Counted from the stretch's first letter, positions 51,341 through 60,114 are shown. The stretch: DNA of 64,000 nt from Amycolatopsis sp. CA-230715 (GCF_018736145.1 NZ_CP059997.1:3781501-3845500); one strand, 5' to 3'. A program made the numbers and translations. The notes: a model not told the origin generated them from the letters alone.

Positions 51341-52333
51341 ATGCTCTACGGCATCGACATCAGCCACCACCAGGGCGGCGCGTTCGACCTACGCCGCTCC
51401 CGCGCCGAGGGATTCGACTTCGCCTTTCTCAAGGCCACCGACGGCGCCGGATGGGTCGACCCGCAGTTCGGCCGCAACCTCGGCGAAGCGCGCGGCGCCG
51501 ACCTGCTTGTCGCCGCCTACCACTACCAGCGCGGCAACGCCTCGGCCGCGGCGCAGGTCGACACCATCACCCGCACCGTCCCGCGCGACGTGCCCGTGAT
51601 TCCCGATGTCGAGAAGGACGGCGGAAACCTCGCGCTCACCCGCGACATCGTCGCCCGGCTCCGCGGCGCCGGCTACACCGTGCCGCTCGTCTACGTCCCG
51701 CGCTGGTACTGGCGAGACACCCTCGGCTCGCCGGCGCTCGACGGCCTGCCGCCGTTGTGGTCGAGCCGATACCCCGACATGAACGGCGGATACGCCTCCC
51801 AGATTTACGAGCGCGTACCGGCGAACTACTGGGACGGCTACGGCGGCGCCGGTGTCGAGGTCTTGCAGTTCACCAGCTCGGCCACCGTCGCCGGACACAC
51901 CCCCGTCGACGCCAACGCCTACCGCGGCAACCGCGACCAGCTCGCCGCGCTGCTCTCGTCCCCATCCCAGCCACAGAAAGAGGTCGACATGCCTGCCATT
52001 CCCGTATCCCTGCCCTACGCCGCCGACTGGAACTATGTAGCGCTCCCGTTCGAGAGCAACGCCAACTCGACGGTAGTCGGCGACGCCTGGTTCACGATCT
52101 TCGCCGCGTGGGGCGAAGTCGAGTACGAAGTCGTCACCATCGGCGGCGGGCTCAAGCTCGTTGGCCTGATCGGCACCGCACCGACCACCGGCCGGCTCGC
52201 CGACCGACAGCGGAATTTCTGGCAGGTGCCGAGCGGGCTCGAGGGCATCGCGCTCCGGTACCGGGCGCGCAACGCTAAGGGCGAGGCCACGAACGGCCGC
52301 ATTGGCTACTCGTTCCCGCAGAAGGGGAAGTGA
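51341..52333 (+). CDS. Endolysin, GH25 muramidase
   Basis: A 330-aa enzyme. The N-terminal GH25 domain (about residues 1-200) has YGIDISHHQGG with the conserved Asp, the catalytic Asp-x-Glu in VIPDVEKDGG, and WSSRYPDMNGGYASQIYERV. It hydrolyses the beta-1,4 bond of peptidoglycan. The C-terminal 120 residues (PVSLPYAADWNYVALPFESN) form a separate module, probably for wall binding. ATG 51341 was chosen with GAGAGGTGA upstream; GTG 51335 is in frame. Confidence 0.9.
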   Translation: MLYGIDISHHQGGAFDLRRSRAEGFDFAFLKATDGAGWVDPQFGRNLGEARGADLLVAAYHYQRGNASAAAQVDTITRTVPRDVPVIPDVEKDGGNLALTRDIVARLRGAGYTVPLVYVPRWYWRDTLGSPALDGLPPLWSSRYPDMNGGYASQIYERVPANYWDGYGGAGVEVLQFTSSATVAGHTPVDANAYRGNRDQLAALLSSPSQPQKEVDMPAIPVSLPYAADWNYVALPFESNANSTVVGDAWFTIFAAWGEVEYEVVTIGGGLKLVGLIGTAPTTGRLADRQRNFWQVPSGLEGIALRYRARNAKGEATNGRIGYSFPQKGK

Positions 52334-52335
52334 CC

Positions 52336-52644
52336 ATGACCGACCCCACCCCGCAGCGCCAGCTCGGCGAGCGGCTCGCCGCGTGGCTGCGCTCGGACCA
52401 CGTCACGTCGTGGGTGCGCACCGTTGTACCCGCACTGTGGTCGGCCGGCGTCGCCTACCTCGTCGCGCTCGGCCTGCCCGACTGGCTCACCGAGCCGGCG
52501 AACGGGCTCGGCCAGACCGCCGCCGTTCCCGTCGTGCTCGGCGCCGTCTACGCCGGCCTGCGCTGGCTCGAGCCGCGGGTGCCGAACTGGCTCGCGCGGT
52601 TCCTCCTCGGCTCGACTCGCCCGCCCACCTATCCGCAGGAGTAG
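52336..52644 (+). CDS. Holin-like membrane protein
   Basis: A 102-aa protein with two hydrophobic segments (VVPALWSAGVAYLVALGLPD and AAVPVVLGAVYAGLRWL) separated by a short turn, charged ends and no other domain. It directly follows the endolysin. The layout matches actinophage two-helix holins. ATG 52336; GTG 52330 overlapping the endolysin stop is an alternative. Confidence 0.78.
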   Translation: MTDPTPQRQLGERLAAWLRSDHVTSWVRTVVPALWSAGVAYLVALGLPDWLTEPANGLGQTAAVPVVLGAVYAGLRWLEPRVPNWLARFLLGSTRPPTYPQE

Positions 52645-52647
52645 CCC

Positions 52648-52998
52648 GTGCCCGCCCTGCACGACGACGTCGTGATCGAGAAGGGCGCCGAGTGGGGTCG
52701 AGCGTGGCCGGTCACCTCAGGTGGCCGGCCGCTCGACCTTTCCGGGTGGACGGTGCGCGCGCAGGTCCGCGAACGCATCGACGCCGGCGACGTGCTGCAC
52801 GAGTGGTCGACCGCAGCCGGCAGCGCCAGCACCGCGGACTCGCGGGTCACGCTCACCGTGACCGCGGCGACCTCGCGCGTCTGGCCGTGGCTCGCCGGCG
52901 TCTTCGACGTCCTGCTCATCGACCCCGGCGGCCGCGTCGCCCGGATCGTCGAGGGCACCGTGCGCGTGTCTCGGGGGGTGACCCGTGGCAGCCCTTGA
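52648..52998 (+). CDS. Small structural protein, BppU-like N-terminal fold
   Basis: A 116-aa protein (VIEKGAEWGRAWPVTSGGRP, LDLSGWTVRAQVRERIDAGD, VFDVLLIDPGGRVARIVEGT). The beta-rich pattern is that of baseplate upper-protein N-domains. It overlaps the next gene by 14 bp. Its position after the lysis genes suggests a fibre-attachment component. Confidence 0.6.
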   Translation: MPALHDDVVIEKGAEWGRAWPVTSGGRPLDLSGWTVRAQVRERIDAGDVLHEWSTAAGSASTADSRVTLTVTAATSRVWPWLAGVFDVLLIDPGGRVARIVEGTVRVSRGVTRGSP

Positions 52999-53287
52999 GC
53001 CCGAAGCCGGCCCGCCGGTCGCGCTCGACTGGCTCGCCGTCGGTGCCCCCGTCGACACCGCACCGCCCGGCGAGCCGGGCAACGTCCTCGAGTTCGGCCA
53101 CCGCCACGAGCAGACCATCGCCGCCGCGGTCTGGAACGTCTTTCACCCGCTCTCGTTCACCCCCGCCGGTGTGCACGTCATCGAGTCCACCGGCGAGCCG
53201 CTGCTCGGTGTCGTGACCTACCCCGCCGCCGGACACGTCCGCGTCGAGTTCTCCGCGCCGTGCTCCGGCGTGGCCTATCTCAGCTAG
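52985..53287 (+). CDS. Small fibre-associated protein
   Basis: A 100-aa protein (WLAVGAPVDTAPPGEPGNVL, FHPLSFTPAGVHVIESTG), family not recognised. GTG 52985 lies inside the preceding gene. It is co-transcribed with the fibre genes. Confidence 0.55.
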   Translation: MAALEPEAGPPVALDWLAVGAPVDTAPPGEPGNVLEFGHRHEQTIAAAVWNVFHPLSFTPAGVHVIESTGEPLLGVVTYPAAGHVRVEFSAPCSGVAYLS

Positions 53288-53299
53288 GAGACCCCGCTC

Positions 53300-54343
53300 A
53301 TGGCCGATGTACGTTTCGGCACCAACACCGACCACGGGCTCAACGAGGCCCGCAACCTGGTCGCGCACAAGGTCGCCAGCCTCCCGGCCGGCGCCGAGGC
53401 GCAGGTCATCTACCACAACGGCCGGTTGAAGATTCGCGACGCCGCGGGCAACTGGATCGACCCGACCGCCCGCGCGAACCACACCGGCAACCAGCCGGCC
53501 TCGACCGTGTCCGACCTGCGCGCGACCGTCACCGGGTATCGGCTCGACGAGTTCGCCGCCCCGACTGCGCCCGTCAACGTCGGCGCGCAGCGGATCACCA
53601 ACGCCGCGCCGGGCTCGGCCGCCGGCGACCTCGCCACCTATGGACAGCTTCAAGACGCTGTAGCCACGGCGGCCGCCGGCGTCTCGTTCAAAGCCGCCGT
53701 ACGGCTGGCCACCACCGGCCCCATTACCCGCACCGGGCTCGCCGCCGTCGACGGCATCACCCCGAACGCCGACGACCGCGTACTCGTCAAGGCACAGGCC
53801 GACCCGGTCGAGAACGGCATCTACCTCGCCAAGGCCGGTGCGTGGGCACGCTCGGCCGACGCCGACAGCCCCGGCGACCTGCGCGGCGGCGCCGTCGTCG
53901 CCGTTCAGGAAGGCGCCACCAACGGCGACCGGCTCTACCTGCTCACCACGAACGGCAGCATCACCCCGGGCGAGACCGGGCAGACGTGGGCCGTCTACGG
54001 CACCGGCTCGGACGGCTTCACCCTCGCCGGCGCCGGCCTGCTCGCCGTCGGCGCGGACACGATCGCCGTCGGCGCCGGCCGAGGCATCCTCGTCACCGCG
54101 GACGCCGTCGCCGTCGACACCGCCGTCGTCGCCCGCAAGGTCATCGCCGACGTCTCGCCAACCGGCGCCGGCGGAGTCGGCATCCGACACGGGCTCGGAA
54201 ATCAGTTCGTCGACGTCTCGGTCTACGACATCAGCACCACCATTCCGACGCTCGTACTCGTCGGCGTCGACCTCACCGACGCCGACAACGTCGCGTTGTC
54301 CTTCGGCGCCGCCGGCACCTACCGCGTGGTGGTGGTCGGGTAG
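53300..54343 (+). CDS. Tail fibre protein
   Basis: A 347-aa protein. The region around 85-110 (APVNVGAQRITNAAPGSAAG then DLATYGQL) is a phage tail repeat, and VRLATTGPITRTGLAAVDGI with DRVLVKAQADPVENGIYLAK is a fibre module shared by many phages. The C-terminal domain (GVGIRHGLGNQFVDVSVYDI) is a common knob. It determines host binding. GGAG precedes ATG 53300; the stop overlaps the next start. Confidence 0.82.
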   Translation: MADVRFGTNTDHGLNEARNLVAHKVASLPAGAEAQVIYHNGRLKIRDAAGNWIDPTARANHTGNQPASTVSDLRATVTGYRLDEFAAPTAPVNVGAQRITNAAPGSAAGDLATYGQLQDAVATAAAGVSFKAAVRLATTGPITRTGLAAVDGITPNADDRVLVKAQADPVENGIYLAKAGAWARSADADSPGDLRGGAVVAVQEGATNGDRLYLLTTNGSITPGETGQTWAVYGTGSDGFTLAGAGLLAVGADTIAVGAGRGILVTADAVAVDTAVVARKVIADVSPTGAGGVGIRHGLGNQFVDVSVYDISTTIPTLVLVGVDLTDADNVALSFGAAGTYRVVVVG

Positions 54344-54960
54344 TGGGCGGCGCACTCGAGTACCGCGGACCGGTGCCCGTCGACGGGGTCGACCTGGCCA
54401 CGATGGGGCAGCTACCCATCGTCGAGGCGCAGGCCACCGACACCACCCTCTACGGCGACCAGGTCTCGACCCTTCGGCGCACCGATGCAATCTGGGGCGA
54501 AACCCTCTCGCCCGGCTACCTCACCGTGTGGGCCACCATCGCGCCGCGGTCGCTCCTCGCGAGCGTCGCGAAGTTCTGCGTCTACGCCACGCACACCGGG
54601 CTCGCCGGATTCGACTTCGGCGTCTACGTCGGCCCGACCGTGTCCAGCCTCGACCGCAAGGCGACCGTGTCCGGGCTGAACTGGATAGCCACCGTCGGCA
54701 TGAAGTCGGTCAACCTCGGCACCCTCGCCGTGAACCGCGGCGACGCCGTCGCGTTCGCCGGACTCACCACCGGCAGCGGGACCGCGCCGAGACTCGCCTC
54801 GACCACACCAGCCACCGGCGCCGGCGCGTCCGCACTGCTCAACGAAACCCCGTACAGCGTGTACCGCGCCGGTCAGGCCGCGCCGTTGCCGACCACGCTC
54901 AACCTGAACGATGCCGTCTGGACTCGAGCGAATCAGAAGTTTTGGGGTTCGCTGCGCTGA
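54343..54960 (+). CDS. Tail fibre tip or associated protein
   Basis: A 205-aa beta-rich protein (YRGPVPVDGVDLATMGQLPI, FDFGVYVGPTVSSLDRKATV, VNRGDAVAFAGLTTGSGTAP) with a carbohydrate-binding-like look. It starts at GTG 54343, coupled to the fibre gene. It is the last rightward structural gene, 8 bp from the convergent NUDIX gene. Confidence 0.6.
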   Translation: MGGALEYRGPVPVDGVDLATMGQLPIVEAQATDTTLYGDQVSTLRRTDAIWGETLSPGYLTVWATIAPRSLLASVAKFCVYATHTGLAGFDFGVYVGPTVSSLDRKATVSGLNWIATVGMKSVNLGTLAVNRGDAVAFAGLTTGSGTAPRLASTTPATGAGASALLNETPYSVYRAGQAAPLPTTLNLNDAVWTRANQKFWGSLR

Positions 54961-54968
54961 GCAGCCGG

Positions 54969-55430
54969 TCAGGCCAGAACGGGCCGCGGCTGATCAGCCC
55001 AGCCAAGCAGGCCGAACGGGACGCCGTCGAGGTAGGCGCGGATGCCGGCGAGCGGGTACGGGATCACGTCGTCGGGCAGGTTGTCGAGCGGGAACCATTC
55101 GACCGCCGAGCACTTGTCGGGTTCGCGGTTGCAGGGCTCGCCGGACCAGCGACGAGCCTCGAAGAACACGCCGAGCCGCGGCATCGGCCCGGAACCAGCG
55201 ACGTGCACCGTGTGCACGTGGCGCAGCTCGGCGGGGTCGACGCGCACGCCGACCTCCTCCTCGGCCTCGCGCGCAGCACCAGCCGGTAGCGACTCGCCGG
55301 CGTCGAGCTTTCCCGACGGCAAGTGCCACATACCGCCGCCGTAGGTCCCGCGCCGCTGCGTAAGTAGCAACTCGGCACCGCGGACAAGCAAAACGTGTAC
55401 GTCAATGATGGTGTGTTGCCCATCCGGCAT
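54969..55430 (-). CDS. NUDIX hydrolase
   Basis: A 153-aa protein with a complete Nudix box at residues 40-62 (G-x5-E-x7-REAEEEVGV). The substrate is unknown; candidates are oxidised or modified nucleoside diphosphate derivatives. It is the last gene of a minus-strand cassette with a kinase, a radical SAM enzyme and a DNA glycosylase-like protein, 81 bp after the kinase. Confidence 0.88.
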   Translation of the reverse strand: MPDGQHTIIDVHVLLVRGAELLLTQRRGTYGGGMWHLPSGKLDAGESLPAGAAREAEEEVGVRVDPAELRHVHTVHVAGSGPMPRLGVFFEARRWSGEPCNREPDKCSAVEWFPLDNLPDDVIPYPLAGIRAYLDGVPFGLLGWADQPRPVLA

Positions 55431-55511
55431 TCGGCGAGATCCTCACGAGGTGGCGTTGCAACTCTGCGAGCCCGCGGGTGCCGGACGGGCACGCCGCAGA
55501 CCCGCCGGAGG

Positions 55512-56153
55512 CTACGCCGTCACCGCTGGCGCGTCGGGACGCTCCACCAGGTCGGCGATTCGTGCCGTGAGGTAGACGGCGACATCGACCGGGGACGCTT
55601 CTCCTGTGTCCACGGCGAGGACTGGATAGCCGCGCGCAGCAAGGCGCTTCGCAGTTTCCTCGTACAGGTCGCTCTCTTGTTTGCTCGAGCACTCACCAGT
55701 GTGGAACCGATCGTGCGCGCCGCGAGCTGCGACTCGCGCCGCTGTGATCGCTGGCGGCGCCTGCAAGATGACAGCGAGGTCGGGTCGGTCGGCTGCCGAG
55801 TTGATCACCTCGACGTACGGCAACGGCACGCCGTCCATGCGTTGCAGCACGTAGGACGACGCGACGTAGCGGTCGCACACGACGATGGAACCGGCGTCGA
55901 GGTGCGGGCGCACCTCGGTCTCGAGGTGGTGATAGCGATCGGCGGCGACCAAACACGCAAGGGCGCGCCCGCGGTAGGTCTCGGTGTGATGCCGAGCGAT
56001 CTCGCCGAGCGCTGCGCGCGACGGCTCGGTCGTGTCGTGCACCTGATACCCGCGCTTGCCGAGGTACTCGCGCAGCATCCGGGTTGTGGTGGTCTTGCCG
56101 ACACCGGCCGGCCCGTCGATGGTGACGAACACCCCGCGGCTCAAGTCATTCAC
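55512..56153 (-). CDS. Thymidylate kinase-like P-loop nucleotide kinase
   Basis: A 213-aa kinase with P-loop GPAGVGKT (14-21), DRY motif (VVCDRYVASSYVLQ, D94-R95-Y96) and a lid segment (ARGAHDRFHTG). It resembles dTMP kinases, which make dTDP from dTMP. Its start overlaps the radical SAM stop (ATGA). In this setting it could act on a modified thymidine nucleotide, or simply support phage nucleotide supply. Phage-borne kinases of the NMP class also act in thymine hypermodification pathways. Confidence 0.82.
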   Translation of the reverse strand: MNDLSRGVFVTIDGPAGVGKTTTTRMLREYLGKRGYQVHDTTEPSRAALGEIARHHTETYRGRALACLVAADRYHHLETEVRPHLDAGSIVVCDRYVASSYVLQRMDGVPLPYVEVINSAADRPDLAVILQAPPAITAARVAARGAHDRFHTGECSSKQESDLYEETAKRLAARGYPVLAVDTGEASPVDVAVYLTARIADLVERPDAPAVTA

Positions 56154-57610
56154 GCGGCCGCCCTCCGGTCGTACTGCGCCCGGGAGACAGCAATCAGGTT
56201 GCGCCGGACGTAGTCGATCGGCGCCTCGCTCAACTGGATGTTGACGGAGAAATTGAACTCGTCACGTTCGCGCATCGACTCGTCGACGCCATCCGAGGTG
56301 AGGTCAACGGCGGTGTAGTTGAGCAGTTGCTCGGCTGTGTACTTGCCGGACTTCATCAGCTCGCCCCAGTCGGGCGTACCGGGGTACGGTCGGTACTCGA
56401 ACGCCGACGCGCGGAACCGGCCCGGCAAGCGATCGGTGATGTCCCATAGGTCGTGAACGAGCCGCACTGTGTCGTCGATCTCGGCACAGGCTTCGGTCGG
56501 AAACCCCACGATGAAATAGCCCTTGACGTTGATCCCGCGCTCGGTGAGTCTGCGGACCACCGTGCGCGCCATGTCCGGGGTGATGCGCTTGTCGATACGG
56601 GTCAACATGCGTTCGTTGCCCGACTCGACACCGAGCGCGACCTCGCGCAGACCGTTCGCCGCGAGCGTGTCGAGCACGTCATCGCTCGCCCGGTGCAGCA
56701 CGTTAATCCGGCCAGTGGCGTCCCACCTCGCCCAGTCGCCGACGTGGTCGGCAGTAAAGGCACGCATCATCGTCTCAATGACTCGCTGAGCACCGAGGAA
56801 CAAGTCGTCGACGAACCGGAAGGCATTCACACCAGCTCCGCGAAGCTCGTACATCTCGTTGAGGATGTTGTGCGGCTCCCGCGTGCGGATGGTGATATCC
56901 GGATTCGCCGACTTCGCCGCACCGCAGAACGAGCAGTTGTAAAAGCAGCCGCGGGCGCCGACCATGTTCGCCTCGAGCCGGCCGTTGTCCTGGTGCGGGT
57001 CCTGCGCGAGGTATCCCCGGTCGACGAACGGCAAGCCGTTGATATCGGGCGTGAGGTAGTGCGCGCTGTTCCCTACTCCGCCCGTGACTGGTGTGCGCAT
57101 GATCGGGTCGATCCACATCACCCCGGGCAGCTCGGCCCGTCGTCGGTGGTCGTCGAGCAGAGCGGCGACCCGCGTTTCGCCTTCCCCGATCACCAATGCT
57201 TCGCACTGGCTCATCCGGCGGTCGCGCAGGATCTCGACCGGCATCGCTTTCGCCTGGTGCCCGCCGAGCATGAGCATGATGTCGCGGTCGAGCCGATCGG
57301 CGATTCGCGCGCTGATCGCGTACGTGGGCGCAAGCAGGTTGAACCCGACCCACCGCGGGGCGGCCGCGTTCACTAAGCGGGCAGTCTGCTCGACGCCGAG
57401 CCCGTGCGCCTCGGCGTCGAGCACGCCGACGTTGAAACCTTGCGCGGCCGCGTACGTCGCGATGTAGGCCATACCGAGCACCGGCAACGTGAAGTCGTTC
57501 ACCCGCGGCCGCTGGTCGTAGTCGCGCAACGGCGCGTTGACGAACAGAATGTCGATTTCCCGGCGAAGGTCGGCGCCGGCGATCAGATCAGAGAGCAACT
57601 CCGGTTGCAT
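56150..57610 (-). CDS. B12-binding radical SAM enzyme
   Basis: A 486-aa enzyme. The N-terminal cobalamin-binding Rossmann domain is at about 20-150 (LFVNAPLRDYDQRPRVNDFT, MLMLGGHQA). The radical SAM domain has C222-x3-C226-x2-C229 in GARGCFYNCSFCG and later GLREVALGVESGNERML. B12-radical SAM enzymes catalyse methylations and rearrangements at unreactive carbons. The substrate is unknown. It starts at ATG 57610, overlapping the glycosylase-like gene by 23 bp, and is coupled to the kinase. Confidence 0.88.
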   Translation of the reverse strand: MQPELLSDLIAGADLRREIDILFVNAPLRDYDQRPRVNDFTLPVLGMAYIATYAAAQGFNVGVLDAEAHGLGVEQTARLVNAAAPRWVGFNLLAPTYAISARIADRLDRDIMLMLGGHQAKAMPVEILRDRRMSQCEALVIGEGETRVAALLDDHRRRAELPGVMWIDPIMRTPVTGGVGNSAHYLTPDINGLPFVDRGYLAQDPHQDNGRLEANMVGARGCFYNCSFCGAAKSANPDITIRTREPHNILNEMYELRGAGVNAFRFVDDLFLGAQRVIETMMRAFTADHVGDWARWDATGRINVLHRASDDVLDTLAANGLREVALGVESGNERMLTRIDKRITPDMARTVVRRLTERGINVKGYFIVGFPTEACAEIDDTVRLVHDLWDITDRLPGRFRASAFEYRPYPGTPDWGELMKSGKYTAEQLLNYTAVDLTSDGVDESMRERDEFNFSVNIQLSEAPIDYVRRNLIAVSRAQYDRRAAA

Positions 57611-58406
57611 GTCGAACTCCCCAAGCGAGGGTGAGCAGCGTCCACTCGGACAACTGCGCGCCGGCCATCGCTTGCCACAACCGCCCGAACTCAGGTTCGG
57701 GTTCCGGCCAGGAGACCGAAGGCGCGAGTTTGCCCGCCCAGGTGCGCACCGCGAGGTCGGCGAAGGGATAGAGGCTGTAGTCGTTGGTGACGTCGGCGGC
57801 AGTGGCACCAGCCGTCCAAGGGCCGATCCGGCGAACGCTCTGCACGGCGGCGACGAGCTGCTCGCCCGTCAAACCGGCCCAGTCATCGGCCGCTTTGAGG
57901 CTCGCCTCAGCGGCCGAGCGCAGACCGCCGCGAAAGAACTTCATCCGCAGCATGTCGAACTCGGCGTCGGACAAGGTGAGCACGGTCTCGGGCGAGGGGA
58001 ACAACCACACCGGGCCGGCCGTGGTGTCGTACCGCTCGCCGTAGGTTTCGCAGAACCGGCGGTAGTTCTCGCGCGCAGTCGCGGCCTTGATGACCTGACG
58101 GGTAACCGCTGTGCCGAGCGCTTCCCAGACGTCTGAGGTGCGCACGCGAGCGACGGGGCCGTCGGCCCGCAACGGGTCACACATCACCGCATCGCCTACC
58201 AGCGTCCGCGGGTCGAACGTGTCGAAGACCGGTGCGACGTCGGTGTCGCCAGCAAGCTTGACGGCGTCGATCCGGTGTCCGCCGACGGGCACCGGCGTGC
58301 AGATCACCGACCACACCGAGCCAGCCGACCGGAGCACACGCCGAGCGCGCCCAGCGTCGTCACGCAGCCATCCGGGGTGGTCAAGCATCATGATCGGTTG
58401 CGACAC
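57588..58406 (-). CDS. HhH-GPD superfamily DNA glycosylase-like protein
   Basis: A 272-aa protein of the AlkA/Ogg1 fold. The helix-hairpin-helix motif is at about 184-203 (LVAAVQSVRRIGPWTAG), followed by YPFADLAVRTWAGKL with the likely catalytic Asp217. Canonical members remove damaged bases. A branch of this superfamily (aGPT-Pplase/5hmU-Pplase) builds hypermodified thymines in phage DNA. GTG 58406 has GAGAGAAGGG upstream. It is the first gene of the cassette glycosylase, radical SAM, kinase, NUDIX. Confidence 0.8.
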   Translation of the reverse strand: MSQPIMMLDHPGWLRDDAGRARRVLRSAGSVWSVICTPVPVGGHRIDAVKLAGDTDVAPVFDTFDPRTLVGDAVMCDPLRADGPVARVRTSDVWEALGTAVTRQVIKAATARENYRRFCETYGERYDTTAGPVWLFPSPETVLTLSDAEFDMLRMKFFRGGLRSAAEASLKAADDWAGLTGEQLVAAVQSVRRIGPWTAGATAADVTNDYSLYPFADLAVRTWAGKLAPSVSWPEPEPEFGRLWQAMAGAQLSEWTLLTLAWGVRHATGVAL

Positions 58407-58480
58407 GTTCGGCCCTTCTCTCGTTGGTTCCCGGCATTCTCGCGTGGGTGGCGCTCGCCCGACTCCGCACCGCGTGCGTG

Positions 58481-58876
58481 TCATGCGACCAACTCGAGTT
58501 TCCCGCTCACGCTTTGGTACTCGCCGTCTTCTTCCGCCCACGCGAAAACCGCGAACTCGGCGGTTTGGTCGATGAGGTGACGTCCCGAGGTTCGCCAGTA
58601 CGCTTTTAGATAAGGCCGAGCACCAACGGAATTGACCTGGAAGTCGTCATCTTCGCCTAAGCCGATGCCGCATTGGTCGACAATCTCTCCGCCCACAGGC
58701 GCGTAGACGATTTCCTCAACCTCGGCATACTCAACAACGATGTAACGGTCACCGTCGGCGACATCGAGCGCATGTCGTCCTGTACTCGACGAGAAAACAT
58801 AGCAACGCAGGAAAACCCCGACGAGCACCGCAAGTGCAAGTGTGATAATAGAACCGACGATAGTCACGAAAGGCAT
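58481..58876 (-). CDS. Small membrane protein, cargo
   Basis: A 131-aa protein with an N-terminal transmembrane helix (FVTIVGSIITLALAVLVGVF) and a soluble beta-rich domain (GDRYIVVEYAEVEEIVYAPV, VFAWAEEDGEYQSVSGKLEL). The family is not recognised. Base composition is lower in GC than the structural genes. It is probably in one unit with the two upstream minus-strand genes. Confidence 0.6.
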   Translation of the reverse strand: MPFVTIVGSIITLALAVLVGVFLRCYVFSSSTGRHALDVADGDRYIVVEYAEVEEIVYAPVGGEIVDQCGIGLGEDDDFQVNSVGARPYLKAYWRTSGRHLIDQTAEFAVFAWAEEDGEYQSVSGKLELVA

Positions 58877-58907
58877 AAGAACCTCGCAGCTAGTAATTTG
58901 CCGAGAA

Positions 58908-59276
58908 CTACGAACGAACTTCTATTCGCACACTCGGCGGAATCCACAGATTTCCCGGCGTCGGTATCACAAGCCTTGGCGCATTGGGGTTAGACGGATG
59001 CGGCAGACGATGCAGGATTTCGTCGACCACCTCCAGGACCGATCCGTCTTTGAACCAGACGACATGCTTACGGTCGGAGAAGTCGATTCCATTCTCAAGC
59101 CGGTGACGGCACGCCGTAGCGTCCTGTTCATCTCGAACGAGAACCTCGTCCATGTATGGCTCGTCCCAGCCAAGCGTAAACAACACGCTCTCTGGCTGAC
59201 TCGGCGATCCGGCAAGGGGTATCGCTCGAAAACCGCGAGAGACCAGTGCATCAATAGCATCTTTACTCGTCCGCAT
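58908..59276 (-). CDS. Small soluble protein, unknown function
   Basis: A 122-aa protein (MRTSKDAIDALVSRGFRAIP, LGWDEPYMDEVLVRDEQDAT, KHVVWFKDGSVLEVVDEILH) with no recognised family. Its start overlaps the end of the upstream membrane-protein gene by 14 bp, which supports translation on this strand in preference to the opposite open frame. Confidence 0.6.
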   Translation of the reverse strand: MRTSKDAIDALVSRGFRAIPLAGSPSQPESVLFTLGWDEPYMDEVLVRDEQDATACRHRLENGIDFSDRKHVVWFKDGSVLEVVDEILHRLPHPSNPNAPRLVIPTPGNLWIPPSVRIEVRS

Positions 59277-59874
59277 CTTCTACTCCCTTGAGCGCGACCG
59301 CATATACACCAGCCGCCAGATTTAGGGCCTGCCACGCGATGCGGTGCAGCTTGACCGCGGGAAGTCCGATAAGTACCGCACTAGTCGACAGTGTTGCAAT
59401 CAGAAAGACAGACGAATAGTCACCAAACACAGCAACGATCGACGTTACGAAAAAAAGAACACCTATCGTAAAAAATTTTCCGAAACTTGTCGCCCACCAA
59501 TACGCAACCCGAATAGGTCGACTTTCATAGGTGAGGTGATGCCAAACGATCACGCGATCACGTTCGGGTATTTGCGCTCCGGCATGAGCGAAAACCTCGC
59601 CAGTCATGGCAACCTTCCGCCGGGCCGCAGCGTTGGAACGTGGCGGATGCGGAGGGCCGGGGGGCTCACTCCCCGCATCCGCCACGAACTCGAGAGGGTC
59701 GCCGGACATGCCGCCCGGTTTCCGGCCGTTACGAGGTTTAGCCGACTCCTGCTCGCCCAGAAAGCGAGCACGGTCTCGACGGACCTGACGCAAGTACGGG
59801 ATCACGGCAGCAACCACAGCGGCGCCAGCCACAGCCCCGACAACCGCTCGCACGACAACCTCGCCGGCGCTCAT
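59263..59874 (-). CDS. Membrane protein with three hydrophobic segments
   Basis: A 203-aa protein. The first hydrophobic helix is N-terminal (VVRAVVGAVAGAAVVAAVIP). A disordered Pro/Gly/Lys-rich linker follows, then two helices near the C-terminus (FFTIGVLFFVTSIVAVFG, VFLIATLSTSAVLIGLPAV). ATG 59874 overlaps the stop of a 24-codon ORF; GTG 59886 is in frame. It is AT-rich in its second half. With the two downstream genes it forms a membrane-associated cargo group of unknown role. Confidence 0.6.
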   Translation of the reverse strand: MSAGEVVVRAVVGAVAGAAVVAAVIPYLRQVRRDRARFLGEQESAKPRNGRKPGGMSGDPLEFVADAGSEPPGPPHPPRSNAAARRKVAMTGEVFAHAGAQIPERDRVIVWHHLTYESRPIRVAYWWATSFGKFFTIGVLFFVTSIVAVFGDYSSVFLIATLSTSAVLIGLPAVKLHRIAWQALNLAAGVYAVALKGVEDADE

Positions 59875-59945
59875 GCGGCGACCCACTCAACCGGGGTCGC
59901 GACGTAGCGCGACGTGGCGTTGTTACCGTGAGCTACCTCGTACAT
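59871..59945 (-). CDS. Possible 24-aa leader ORF
   Basis: The short frame MYEVAHGNNATSRYVATPVE ends at TGA, overlapping the ATG of the membrane protein (ATGA), so translational coupling is possible. No clear ribosome site or homologue is seen. The frame stays open for a further 40 codons upstream without a start. Confidence 0.25.
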   Translation of the reverse strand: MYEVAHGNNATSRYVATPVEWVAA

Positions 59946-60114
59946 GCATTGAGCGTCCGCCGGAGACCACCCGCGGAAAACGACAAGCGCGCATGAGATC
60001 CGGCAGGTACAGCGTCTTAACGCCGGATTCCATACATGTCCCGCATAGAATCTGTGACATAGCGTGGTGGGTCACATACACTGCGCAGTGAACTGCGAAC
60101 GAGGGGCGACCACG

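Noticed and set aside
58842..59291. Plus-strand 149-aa open frame
   Set aside because: Opposite to a better minus-strand gene that overlaps its upstream neighbour as in an operon; the plus frame is Arg/Trp-rich with no RBS.
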